Source of the DNA: Kitasatospora kifunensis
Lineage (GTDB): Bacteria; Actinomycetota; Actinomycetes; Streptomycetales; Streptomycetaceae
Reading direction: 5' to 3'
Length of the DNA stretch: 64,000 bases
Assembly (NCBI RefSeq): GCF_014203855.1
Contig: NZ_JACHJV010000001.1
Location: 372,001 to 436,000, forward strand
The translations under genes and the position numbers were made by a program. This document shows positions 25,411 to 34,996 of this stretch, piece by piece (the first letter of the stretch is position 1; every line of letters begins with the position of its first letter). The notes below the pieces were generated by a model. The model saw only the letters and a program-made list of their open reading frames with translations, ran no database searches and was not told the DNA's origin.

Positions 25411-25680
25411 ATGTTCCAGATCGTGTGGATCATCATCATCGGCCTCATCCTCGGCCTGCTGGCCCGGCTGCTGCTGCGCGGCCCGCAGGCGATCCCGCTC
25501 TGGCTCACCGTCGTGCTCGGCGCCGTGGGCGCGCTGCTCGGCAACGCCGTGTCCGGCTGGATCGGCGTGCGGCACACCTCCGGGATCGACTGGATCCGGC
25601 ACATCCTGCAGATCGGCTTCGCGGTCGTGCTGGTCGCCGTGGTCAGCCCGGCCTGGAACAGGCGAGGGGTCAAACGGTAG
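25411..25680 (+). CDS. GlsB/YeaQ/YmgE-family small membrane protein
   Basis: This 89-residue protein has its ATG at 25411 after CGGAGGC. Three hydrophobic segments are visible: FQIVWIIIIGLILGLLARLL, LWLTVVLGAVGALLGNAVSG and ILQIGFAVVLVAVVSPAW. GLLARLLLRGPQAIPLWLT and GAVGALLGNAV are the glycine-rich signature of the transglycosylase-associated/stress membrane family. The role is not established biochemically. No gene was found in the 242 bases before it or in the 234 bases after it. Confidence 0.8.
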   Translation: MFQIVWIIIIGLILGLLARLLLRGPQAIPLWLTVVLGAVGALLGNAVSGWIGVRHTSGIDWIRHILQIGFAVVLVAVVSPAWNRRGVKR

Positions 25681-25914
25681 CCGGTAGGACGTGTCCGAGG
25701 AATTTTGAAAAACCTGCTCGGGCGCGCCTGGGAAAGCACCTTTGACGGCCCTCGGCAGGGGCGTGCGCGAGCGCGCCCGCCCCCTCACGGGTCATCCCCC
25801 ACGCGGCCTGCCGGCGGGCACTCAGGCGCCCGTCCGAGCCCCGCGCGCACCCCGGCCGAACTGGGCTTTTCCACCCTCCGGACCTAGCATCTCTCCATCA
25901 GAGAAGGAGAGTTG

Positions 25915-26640
25915 ATGGACCGGAACATACGCACCGTCGAGGATGTGCTCAAGCTCCTGGACGGCCTGTTCGCACCGGACGCCGACCGCTGGACGGCCGA
26001 CGCGGCCCAGTGGTGGGACGGCTTCTACACCGACCGCGCCAAGCCCGTTCCGTTCTTCGTGGCGAAGCCGGACGAGAGCCTGGCCGACTACCTTGAGCGC
26101 GGCCTGCTCCGCCCGGGGCGGGCGCTGGATCTGGGCTGCGGTCCGGGGCGCAACGCGCTCCACCTGGCCTCGCTGGGCTTCCAGGTGGACGCCGTCGACC
26201 TCTCACCGACCGCGATCGCCTGGGCCGAAGAGCGAGCCGCTGCCGCCGGCGCCAACGTCCGTTTCCACTGCGGCGATGCGTTCGCGCTGGCGGCGAGCGA
26301 GCTGCCCGGCCCGTACGACCTGGTCTACGATTCCGGCTGCTTCCACCACCTGCCACCGCACCGCCGGGTCAGCTACCTCGCGCTCATCGATCGGGTACTG
26401 GCCCCCGGTGGTCACCTGGCCCTGAGCTGCTTCGCCGCCGGCGCGATGGGCTCCGAGCTGCCCGACGCCGCCTTCTACCGCGAGCAGCGCCTCCAGGGCG
26501 GCCTCGCCTACACTCCGCAGGCGCTGCGCTGGATCTTCGCCGACCTGACGGAGGTCGAGCTGCGCCGGATGCGCGACGAACCGCCCGAGTCCGCGCTCTT
26601 CGGCGAACCCTTCCTCTGGACGGCCCTGTTCCGCCGGTAG
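25915..26640 (+). CDS. Class I SAM-dependent methyltransferase
   Basis: This 241-residue cytosolic enzyme has its ATG at 25915 after AGAAGGAGAG. The Rossmann motif I is RALDLGCGPGRNALHLASLG (about 65-85), followed by the acidic motif VDAVDLSPTAIAWAEERA and a post-motif NVRFHCGDAFAL. DLVYDSGCFHHLPPHRRVSY is a feature of the TehB/thiopurine-like small methyltransferases. The substrate is unknown. It ends eight bases before the convergent SDR gene. Confidence 0.87.
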   Translation: MDRNIRTVEDVLKLLDGLFAPDADRWTADAAQWWDGFYTDRAKPVPFFVAKPDESLADYLERGLLRPGRALDLGCGPGRNALHLASLGFQVDAVDLSPTAIAWAEERAAAAGANVRFHCGDAFALAASELPGPYDLVYDSGCFHHLPPHRRVSYLALIDRVLAPGGHLALSCFAAGAMGSELPDAAFYREQRLQGGLAYTPQALRWIFADLTEVELRRMRDEPPESALFGEPFLWTALFRR

Positions 26641-26648
26641 CCAACGGC

Positions 26649-27413
26649 TCAGGCCACACCGCCGTTGACCCGCAGGGTCTGGCCGTTGACCCACGAGGCG
26701 CCAGGGGACAGCAGGTAGTCGACCGCGTCCGCGATCTCCTCGTACCTCCCCAGACGCCGCATCGGGGCCTGGGTGCGGAAGCGTTCGAGGTCCTGCTCGC
26801 TCTTGCCGTCGCGGAACATCGGCGAGTCGACCAGGCCGGGAGCGACGGTGTTGACCCGGATGCCCCGGGGGCCGAGTTCCTTGGCCAGGACGCGGGTGAG
26901 GGCCTCGACACCGGCCTTCGCGGCGAGGTAGACGCCGAGGCTGGGGGTGCCGACGGCGACGGCGGTGGAGGAGAGGTTGACGATGCCGCCGCCGGACTGC
27001 AGGCGCCGGGCGGCTTCCTGCATGCCGTAGAGGGCGCCGAGCAGGTTGACCCCGAGCAGTTCGGCGATCAGTTCGTCATCGCTGTCCGCGACGGCTGCCA
27101 CCCTGCTCACCCCCGCGTTGTTCACCAGCGCGCCGACCGGGCCGAACGCATCCTCGGCACGGTCGAACAGCGCACCCACCTCGGGGCGCCGGGAGACGTC
27201 GGCGCGCACCGCGACGGCCCGGCCGCCGCCCTCCTCGATCTCCCGCACCACCTCGAACGCCCGCCGCTCGCCGCTGCGGTAGGCAACGACCACCGGACGC
27301 CCGCCCCCGCCACCTTCACCGACCCCGCCGACCCCGCCGACCCCGCCGACCCGCAGGGCGATGGCCCGCCCGATCCCCGTCGAACCACCGGTCACCACCA
27401 CACTGGTTGTCAT
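26649..27413 (-). CDS. Short-chain dehydrogenase/reductase (SDR)
   Basis: This 254-residue classical SDR probably reduces or oxidises an alcohol/ketone with NAD(P)(H). The start at 27413 gives MTTSVVVTGGSTGIGRAIAL. It has TGGSTGIG (glycine motif), NNAG, the catalytic Ser in NLSSTAV, and YLAAK (Tyr/Lys). A Gly/Val-rich insertion, VGGVGGVGGVGEGGGGG, lies right after the first helix and is encoded by short GGTCGGCGG-type repeats; it is not part of the normal fold. The gene is divergent from a MarR gene and one of two twin operators covers its start codon. Confidence 0.88.
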   Translation of the reverse strand: MTTSVVVTGGSTGIGRAIALRVGGVGGVGGVGEGGGGGRPVVVAYRSGERRAFEVVREIEEGGGRAVAVRADVSRRPEVGALFDRAEDAFGPVGALVNNAGVSRVAAVADSDDELIAELLGVNLLGALYGMQEAARRLQSGGGIVNLSSTAVAVGTPSLGVYLAAKAGVEALTRVLAKELGPRGIRVNTVAPGLVDSPMFRDGKSEQDLERFRTQAPMRRLGRYEEIADAVDYLLSPGASWVNGQTLRVNGGVA

Positions 27414-27451
27414 GGCAACCATAGAAGCATGCGCCGGTTGCCATAGCAACC
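27405..27451. promoter_or_regulatory. Twin 16-bp operators between SDR and MarR genes
   Basis: GGTTGTCATGGCAACC (27405-27420) and GGTTGCCATAGCAACC (27436-27451) are two copies of one dyad, 31 bp apart (three helical turns). The first overlaps the SDR start codon and the second sits 12 bp before the MarR ATG. A MarR dimer on each would shut both genes. Confidence 0.75.
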
Positions 27452-27463
27452 TATGCTGGAAAC

Positions 27464-27910
27464 ATGGACGTGATCAGCAACACCACAGAACCGCTCAGCG
27501 GCGACGAACTCGCCCTCTGGCATGCCTGCAAGACCCTCGGCACCGTGGTCACCCAGCGCGTCGGGGCCGCCCTCACCGCGGCGACCGGACTCTCCGGCAC
27601 CGACTACGGCGTCATCTCGCGCCTGGCGGACCTCGGCGCCGGGCGCCTGGGTCAGCAGACCCTCACCGACTCCATGGGCCTGACCAAAGGCGCCATGTCC
27701 CACCAGCTGACCCGGATGACCCATCGCGGCCTGGTGCTGCGCGAGAAGACCGGCACCGGCAGCACGGTCATCCTCACCGACCACGGCCGCACCCTGTTGA
27801 GCCAAGCCCGCCCCGTGCACGCCACGGCCGTCCGCGAGCAGCTGCTCGACCGGCTCAGCGCGGACGAACGCGCCACCCTGCTGCGGATCGCCGCCCGCCT
27901 GGCCGAATAA
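27464..27910 (+). CDS. MarR-family regulator
   Basis: This is a 148-residue winged-helix repressor. LSGTDYGVISRLADLGAGRL leads into the helix-turn-helix QQTLTDSMGLTKGAMSHQLT, and the wing is REKTGTGSTVILTDHGRTLL. The usual DxR motif of the wing is replaced by GTGST, a small departure. It is divergent from the SDR with a 50-bp intergenic region that carries two identical dyads, so local autoregulation and SDR control are likely. It converges on the DUF1707 gene. Confidence 0.86.
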   Translation: MDVISNTTEPLSGDELALWHACKTLGTVVTQRVGAALTAATGLSGTDYGVISRLADLGAGRLGQQTLTDSMGLTKGAMSHQLTRMTHRGLVLREKTGTGSTVILTDHGRTLLSQARPVHATAVREQLLDRLSADERATLLRIAARLAE

Positions 27911-27930
27911 CCCCACAGTCGGAGAAGTGA

Positions 27931-27947
27931 ACTGACGTAGCGTCAGT
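27931..27947. terminator. Bidirectional hairpin between MarR and DUF1707 genes
   Basis: ACTGACG and CGTCAGT are separated by TAG in the 32-bp gap of a convergent pair; the right arm overlaps the DUF1707 stop codon. Confidence 0.5.
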
Positions 27948-28584
27948 CGCCCGAGACCCCGGGGTGGGGGCGCCGCAGCAACCAGCGCCAGAAGCCGCGC
28001 CGCGGTGGCCGCACCACGATGCTGCCGCTGCGCACCGAACCCGAGAGCTCGATCCGCAGCACCGTCGGCTCGCCGCCGACCCCGCTGGTCGCGGCCGGTC
28101 GCCGGACCTTGACGCTGCCGCTGCCCACACTCACCTCGTCGACGTCCACCGTCATGCCCGGCCGGGTGATGAGCGTCAGGGACCCGCTGCGCACCTTCGC
28201 GTCGATCCGCAGCACCGGCTGGGTGATCACCGCCTCGGTGAAGTCCAGCTTCACGTGGCCGCTGGCCACCGTCACGTCGAAGGCCCGCGGCACCACCCAG
28301 TGGCCGACGCGCTCCGTGCTGCTGCTGCCGCACTCGATCCGCACCAGGTCCTTGACCTCCGGCGGCACCGCCCCCTGGGCTGCGGGCAGGTCGGCGACCA
28401 GTACCGCCAGCTCGCTACCGGTCCGCGCGGTGAGCGCGCGCTCCAGTCGCTCGTCCAACTCCTGCGCGGTCAGCCGACCGTCCCCGGCGGCGATCCGCAA
28501 CTGCTCGGCCACCTGGTCGCGTTCCTCGTGCGACACCCGCAACTCCGGCCGGTTCTGCCCGCCCGGCGACACCTCACCCGTCAT
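27943..28584 (-). CDS. DUF1707 (SHOCT-like) and DUF4097-like protein
   Basis: This 213-residue protein starts at 28584. The N-terminal DUF1707 module reads ELRVSHEERDQVAEQLRIAA, DGRLTAQELDERLERALTAR and ELAVLVADLP, a small helical domain common in Streptomyces. The rest is a repetitive beta structure (AFDVTVASGHVKLDFTEAVI, LRIDAKVRSGSLTLITRPGM, EVSVGSGSVKVRRP, SGSVRSGSIVV) like the bacterial adhesin-fold DUF4097. A basic Trp-rich C-terminus, RRGFWRWLLRRPHPG, may contact the membrane. The function is unknown. Confidence 0.82.
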   Translation of the reverse strand: MTGEVSPGGQNRPELRVSHEERDQVAEQLRIAAGDGRLTAQELDERLERALTARTGSELAVLVADLPAAQGAVPPEVKDLVRIECGSSSTERVGHWVVPRAFDVTVASGHVKLDFTEAVITQPVLRIDAKVRSGSLTLITRPGMTVDVDEVSVGSGSVKVRRPAATSGVGGEPTVLRIELSGSVRSGSIVVRPPRRGFWRWLLRRPHPGVSGD

Positions 28585-28759
28585 GGCACGTACTGTATCT
28601 GCGCCCACCTCGGGCACACGGTGCTACCCGCGAGTAGCGCCGCCGCCACCCCACCTTCGGGGCCTCCCCACCCCACCCCTAGGCTTGGCACGATCATGCC
28701 CGCTCGGCCGGTCGGCAGCAGCCGTCGGCCCAGCTCATGCAGCCCGCCAAGGAGAGTTG

Positions 28760-31099
28760 ATGGAAGCTCAGGACCCAGCGCCGCAGCCCGCGGGCACCGA
28801 CACCGGCCGCGGACTCGGGCGCCGACGCTTCCTCGGCTACGTGGTCGCGGCACCGACGCTGCTGGTGGCCGCGCAGGTCGAGCAGACCGCGCTGGCGTCG
28901 ACGCCGGCGGCCGCGGCGGTCCCCTCACTGCCCGAGCCGGCCGACCTGCTCGACCTCACCACTCTGCTCACCACCGCGGCGCTGCCGACCTCCGGCCTGA
29001 TCAGCATCCAGCTGAACGCCGACGGCACGGCGACCTTCGCGCTGCCGCGCGCCGAGGTGGGCCAGGGCATCACCACCTCCACCGCGATGCTGATCGCCGA
29101 GGAACTGGACATCCCACTCGCCCAGGTGCGGATCACGCTCGCGGACGCCCGTCCCGAGCTGCTCTTCAACCAGCTCACCGGGGCCTCGAACACCACCGTC
29201 TCCACCTACACCCCGGTGCGCATAGCCGCGGCCATCGCCCGCCAGCGGCTGCTGGCGGCAGCCGCCGCACGCTTCGGCGTCCCCGTCTCGACGCTCACCA
29301 CCGCCGCCGGCGTGGTCAGCGCACCGAACGGTCAGCACGCCGACTACGGCTCACTGGCGGCAGCGGCCGCGAGCCAGAGCACCATCCAGGTCGCCGTGGC
29401 GCTCAAGCAGCGGGCGGACTTCAAGGTGATCGGCACCGCGCAGCAGCGGATCGACGCGCTGGACATCGTCACCGGGCGCAAGCAGTTCGCCATGGACCTC
29501 GCGATCCCCGGCGCGCTGCCGACCATGGTCTGCCGGCCGCCGACGGTCAACGGCACGCCGCGCTCGGTCCAGAACCTGGCGGCGGTGCAGGCGATGCCGG
29601 GCGTCACCGACGTCGTCACCATCGCCACCGGCGTGGCGGTGCGCGCCAAGACCTTCGGGCAGTGCATCGACGCGGTCCGCGCGCTGCAGGTGACCTGGGG
29701 CCCGGGCACCGAGGACGGGTCCAGCGACGAGACCGTGCTGCAGGAGCTCAAGGCGGCCGAACTCCCCTTCGCCGTACCTCCGGTGAACCTGCTGGCGCAC
29801 ACCATCGACACCACCTTCACCTTCGCCTTCGCCAGCAACACCGCGCTGGAGCCCAACTGCGCCATCGCCGACGTCCGCCCGGGGCGAGCCGAGGTGTGGG
29901 GCTCGCTGAAGTCGCCGATCGTGGCGCAGGCCGCGATCGCCGCCAAGCTGGGGCTGTTGCCGAGCGCCGTCACCGTCCATGTCACCCAGGGCGGCGGCTC
30001 CTTCGGCCGCAAGCTGTTCTTCGACGCGGCTCTGGAGGCCGCCGAGATCTCGCAGCTGATGGGCAAGCCGGTGAAGCTGATGTGGCACCGCACCGACGAG
30101 TTCCGCCAGGGCCGCACCCACCCGATGTCCATCTCCCGGGTGCGCGCCGTGCACGCCCTGGGCCAGGTGCTCAGCTTCGAGCAGCGGCACACCTCGGTGG
30201 CCACCGACTTCAGCCACGGACTCGGCGAGGTGCTCACCGCGCTGGTGGCCAAACTGCCGGTCGGCGACACCGCCTTCTCCGAGACCATCTTCGGGTTGAG
30301 CCAGCAGACGCCCTACAACTTCGGTCTCACCACCCAGTTGCTCAGCGAGGTGGACAAGGGCTTCAACACCGGCAGCATGCGCGGCATCTACTCCCCCAAC
30401 GTGCGCTGCGCACAGGAGTTGATGGTCGATCAGCTGGCCGCCGCGCTGGGAGCGGACCCGTACCAGTTCCGCCGCCAGTCCCTGAAGGACACGCGGGCCG
30501 TCGCCGTGCTCGACCAGGTCGCCCAACTCGGCTCCTGGGGGCGCACGATGGCGCCCGGGACCGCACAGGGCATCGCGCTGCACCCCGAGTACCACAGCGT
30601 CGCCGCCGTCCTGGTCGAGATCGACTGCACGGCCCAGACCACCGGACGGCAGATCCCGGACGCCTACACCGGACCACGGGTCACCAAGGTGGTCTGCGCC
30701 GTCGACGCCGGACTCGCGGTCAACCCGCTCGGCCTGCAGGCGCAGATGATGGGCGGCATCATGGACGGCATCGCCCTCGCCCTCTCCTCCGGTCTGCACC
30801 TGTCCAACGGGGTGTTCCAAGAAGGCAGTTGGGACAACTACTTCTACACCCGGCAGTGGAACACCCCGCCGGAGCTACAGATCGTGGTGATGCCGCCGAG
30901 CGGCGACACCCCCGGTGGCGCCGGCGAGCTCGCGGTCGGCGCGGCGATGGCCGCGGTCGCCTGCGCCTACGCCCGGGCCACCGGGACCATGCCGACCAGC
31001 TTCCCGATCAACCACGCGGCGCCGCTCGCCTTCGATCCGCTGCCGACCTCCCCGCCCATCCCGCAGTCCCCCGTCGACGGCCTGACCCGCGCGTACTAG
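28760..31099 (+). CDS. Molybdenum hydroxylase large subunit (isoquinoline 1-oxidoreductase beta type), Tat-exported
   Basis: This 779-residue molybdopterin-binding subunit has its ATG at 28760 after AAGGAGAG. A Tat signal GRRRFLGYVVAAPTLLVAAQ lies at 20-39, so the holoenzyme is probably exported folded. VGQGITTSTAMLIAEELDIP, GRKQFAMDLAIPG, QGGGSFGRKLFFDAALEAAE and GGAGELAVGAAMAAVACAYA are cofactor-contacting blocks, and the last carries the active-site Glu (GAGE). Like isoquinoline oxidoreductase, it has duplicated domains in one chain. No FAD subunit or XdhC-type maturation factor is adjacent. The substrate is an aldehyde or N-heterocycle, unidentified. Confidence 0.88.
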   Translation: MEAQDPAPQPAGTDTGRGLGRRRFLGYVVAAPTLLVAAQVEQTALASTPAAAAVPSLPEPADLLDLTTLLTTAALPTSGLISIQLNADGTATFALPRAEVGQGITTSTAMLIAEELDIPLAQVRITLADARPELLFNQLTGASNTTVSTYTPVRIAAAIARQRLLAAAAARFGVPVSTLTTAAGVVSAPNGQHADYGSLAAAAASQSTIQVAVALKQRADFKVIGTAQQRIDALDIVTGRKQFAMDLAIPGALPTMVCRPPTVNGTPRSVQNLAAVQAMPGVTDVVTIATGVAVRAKTFGQCIDAVRALQVTWGPGTEDGSSDETVLQELKAAELPFAVPPVNLLAHTIDTTFTFAFASNTALEPNCAIADVRPGRAEVWGSLKSPIVAQAAIAAKLGLLPSAVTVHVTQGGGSFGRKLFFDAALEAAEISQLMGKPVKLMWHRTDEFRQGRTHPMSISRVRAVHALGQVLSFEQRHTSVATDFSHGLGEVLTALVAKLPVGDTAFSETIFGLSQQTPYNFGLTTQLLSEVDKGFNTGSMRGIYSPNVRCAQELMVDQLAAALGADPYQFRRQSLKDTRAVAVLDQVAQLGSWGRTMAPGTAQGIALHPEYHSVAAVLVEIDCTAQTTGRQIPDAYTGPRVTKVVCAVDAGLAVNPLGLQAQMMGGIMDGIALALSSGLHLSNGVFQEGSWDNYFYTRQWNTPPELQIVVMPPSGDTPGGAGELAVGAAMAAVACAYARATGTMPTSFPINHAAPLAFDPLPTSPPIPQSPVDGLTRAY

Positions 31100-31113
31100 G
31101 AGTTTCGAGAACC

Positions 31114-31590
31114 GTGCCCCAACACACCTTCATCCTCAACGGCGCGCCGGTCACGGTGGACGTCGAGGACGACGTCCGGCTGCTCTGGGTGCTGCGGGAC
31201 GTCCTCGGCGTCACCGGTCCCAAGTACGGCTGCGGGCTGGGCGTCTGCCAGGCCTGCACCAGCCATATCAACGGCAAGGCGTTCAACCCCTGCTCGGTGC
31301 CGGTCAGCGCGGTGCAGCCGACCGACCAGGTCACCACCATCGAGGGCCTGCCCGCGACCGTCGGCAAGGACCTGCACCCCATGCAGGAGGCCTGGCTGGA
31401 GTACGACGTCGCACAGTGCGGCTACTGCCAGCCCGGGCAGATCATGGCCGCCGTCGCCAAGGTCCAGCAGGCTCGGGCGGCCGGCCGCGAGCTCGGCGAC
31501 GCCGACTTCGACGAGATCCGCAACATCTGCCGCTGCGGCACCTACGTGCGGATTCGCGAGGCGATCGCGGCCGGCGCGAAGAACTTCTAG
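31114..31590 (+). CDS. Molybdenum hydroxylase [2Fe-2S] small subunit
   Basis: This 158-residue electron-transfer subunit starts at GTG 31114 with AGGAG upstream, 14 bp after the large subunit. The plant-type ferredoxin cluster is held by C40, C45, C48 and C60 (YGCGLGVCQACTSHI), and the second cluster by C102, C105, C139 and C141 (QCGYCQPGQ, CRCGTY). It has no signal peptide and would travel with the Tat-tagged large subunit. Electrons likely pass to an external cytochrome rather than FAD. Confidence 0.93.
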   Translation: MPQHTFILNGAPVTVDVEDDVRLLWVLRDVLGVTGPKYGCGLGVCQACTSHINGKAFNPCSVPVSAVQPTDQVTTIEGLPATVGKDLHPMQEAWLEYDVAQCGYCQPGQIMAAVAKVQQARAAGRELGDADFDEIRNICRCGTYVRIREAIAAGAKNF

Positions 31591-31605
31591 CGGGGCCGGG
31601 CCTGG

Positions 31606-32100
31606 TCAGCCCACCTCGACGCTGACCTTCCACAGGAGCACGAGCTTCGGGCAGACATGGCCCGGGGTGGGCACACAGTGCTGGAAGGCGGTGATCTGGC
31701 TGCTGCCGTCGCGCTGCGCGGTGAACGCGGCCCAGGCGCTGCCGTCCGGCGCGGTGCCACCCGAGGTCCGCTGCAGCACGCCGCCGTCGGTGGCGGCCGG
31801 CTCGGTCCAGGCCAGAGTGTTGCCGTTCCCGCTCGATCCGTTCAGCCGAACCTCGATCCGGTCACCGGCCGCCACCTTCACGGTGTCGCCGTTGTCGCCG
31901 TTGCCCAGTTCGACGACGTTCGCCACGCCCTGCGGCGCGGCGTGCAGCGCACCGGGGATGGCGACAGGGGCGGCGACCGCGGCGGGGGCGACCGCGCCCA
32001 GCGCGAGGGCCGAGCCGAGGGTCAGTGCGGCGAGTGGGGCGGTCAGGTACTTCATGGTCGGGTACTTCGAGGTCAGGTACTTCGTGGCGTTCATCGTCAC
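31606..32100 (-). CDS. Secreted beta-domain protein, possibly chagasin-like (I42)
   Basis: This is a 164-residue secreted protein. The signal peptide is KYLTAPLAALTLGSALALGA, cleaved near AVAAPVA; the start may be the second Met (MKYLTAP, residue 16). Before it, three copies of the nonamer AGGTACTTC encode KYLT-like repeats. The mature part reads like the chagasin/amoebiasin beta-sandwich: DTVKVAAGDRIEVRLNGSSG, NTLAWTEPAATDGGVL, GSAWAAFTAQRDGSSQITAF and LLWKVSVEVG. The NPTTGY inhibitory loop is not conserved, so protease inhibition is uncertain. Two Cys (HCVPTPGHVCPK) may form a disulfide. Confidence 0.6.
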   Translation of the reverse strand: MTMNATKYLTSKYPTMKYLTAPLAALTLGSALALGAVAPAAVAAPVAIPGALHAAPQGVANVVELGNGDNGDTVKVAAGDRIEVRLNGSSGNGNTLAWTEPAATDGGVLQRTSGGTAPDGSAWAAFTAQRDGSSQITAFQHCVPTPGHVCPKLVLLWKVSVEVG

Positions 32101-32349
32101 TCCGGAGGGGACTGGGACGGATGGCTGTCTTCCGTATACCGGCCGAGCGCCCCGGCCCAGCGCGCCGAGCCCACCGCTTCACCCCAACGCGTGAACGACC
32201 AGGTTGACCGGAAGAGCACAGCCCACCATTCGGTCTTAGGCCGTCCGGCCGAATAGAATCGCCCCTTGGGCCTGCGGACCAGACGCCGGGCTCACAGGTG
32301 CGGGGAGGCTTCGCCGGGCCTGCTGCCTATCCGCATCCGAGGGAACACG

Positions 32350-33963
<1,614 letters not shown>

Positions 33964-33985
33964 CCTGGCGCCAGCCGGACCCGCT

Positions 33986-34029
33986 GGGCCCGGTGGACGT
34001 GCGCCCAACAGCGCACGCCCACCGGGCCC
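33986..34029. terminator. Long hairpin after prfC
   Basis: GGGCCCGGTGG-A-CGTGCGC pairs with GCGCACG-C-CCACCGGGCCC: 18 paired bases, one internal mismatch and a 6-nt loop. It is a strong intrinsic-type terminator without a U-tract. Confidence 0.85.
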
Positions 34030-34044
34030 AGCCATTCACATAAT

Positions 34045-34062
34045 GTCTACAAACTTGTAGAC
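34045..34062. promoter_or_regulatory. Palindromic operator upstream of the COG4705 gene
   Basis: GTCTACAA and TTGTAGAC are separated by AC, 30 bp before the start codon. The CTACA..TGTAG core resembles BlaI/CopY-family sites. No such regulator lies nearby. Confidence 0.5.
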
Positions 34063-34091
34063 GCTCATCCGGGTGTGCCATCCTGCCGCCC

Positions 34092-34886
34092 ATGACGACC
34101 ACCCATCCGCACGTCAGCAGCCCGGTCGGACCGGGCCTGCGTGTGATGAACAAGGTGCCAGAGGCGACCGCGACCTTCTGGACCATCAAGGTGCTGACCA
34201 CGGGCATGGGCGAGACCGCCTCGGACTTCCTGGCCCATGTGCTGAATCCGATCATCGCCGTCGGCCTCGGCGGTATCGGCCTGCTGATCTGCCTGGCGCT
34301 GCAGTTCACCGTCCGGCGCTACATCGCCGCGGTGTACTGGGCCGCCGTCGTCATGGTCAGCGTCTTCGGCACCATGGCGGCCGACACCCTGCACGTCGCG
34401 CTGCACGTGCCCTACGCCGCCTCCGCGCCGGCCTTCCTGATCGCCCTGGTGGCCATCTTCGTCACCTGGTACCGGACGGAGGGCACGCTCTCCATCCGCA
34501 GCATCCGCAGCCCGCGGCAGGAGCTCTTCTACTGGGCCACCGTGCTGGCCACCTTCGCGCTCGGCACCGCGGTGGGCGACCTGACCGCCACCACCTTCGG
34601 CTGGGGCTACCTGACCTCGGGCATCGCCTTCGCCGTGCTGATCGCCCTGCCGGCGCTGGCGCACCGGCTGGTGGGCCTGGGCGCCGTGCCGGCCTTCTGG
34701 ATCGCCTACGTGCTGACCCGCCCGCTGGGCGCCTCGTTCGCGGACTGGATGGCGGTCTCGCACGAGCGCGGCGGCCTGGACCTGGGCCTGGGTCCGGTGA
34801 CGCTGGGCTGGACGGTGGCGATCCTCGCCCTGATCGCCTTCGTCGCCGTGCGCCGCAGCGACACCCCGCGCGGCGAGCTGCGCTGA
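34092..34886 (+). CDS. COG4705-type integral membrane protein
   Basis: This 264-residue protein has about seven hydrophobic segments. A duplicated motif is visible: FWTIKVLTTGMGETASDFLA near the N-terminus and FYWATVLATFALGTAVGDLT near the middle, suggesting an internal repeat of a three- to four-helix unit. This is the pattern of the uncharacterised membrane-anchored COG4705 family. A palindrome 30 bp upstream suggests it is regulated, perhaps by a stress or metal repressor. The biochemical role is unknown. Confidence 0.75.
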   Translation: MTTTHPHVSSPVGPGLRVMNKVPEATATFWTIKVLTTGMGETASDFLAHVLNPIIAVGLGGIGLLICLALQFTVRRYIAAVYWAAVVMVSVFGTMAADTLHVALHVPYAASAPAFLIALVAIFVTWYRTEGTLSIRSIRSPRQELFYWATVLATFALGTAVGDLTATTFGWGYLTSGIAFAVLIALPALAHRLVGLGAVPAFWIAYVLTRPLGASFADWMAVSHERGGLDLGLGPVTLGWTVAILALIAFVAVRRSDTPRGELR

Positions 34887-34923
34887 CCACTCCTGCCAGC
34901 GCTGACCATTCCTGCCAGGAAGA

Positions 34924-34973
34924 ACACCGCGTGCGGTGCGGGCGCCGACTACGGCCCGCACCGCACGCGGTGT
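34924..34973. terminator. 20-bp perfect stem between convergent genes
   Basis: ACACCGCGTGCGGTGCGGGC (34924-34943) and its exact complement (34954-34973) enclose a 10-nt loop in the 110-bp gap between the COG4705 gene and the convergent sialidase-like gene. It should terminate both. Confidence 0.85.
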
Positions 34974-34996
34974 CGGTTGTTCACCCGGTGTCGGTC

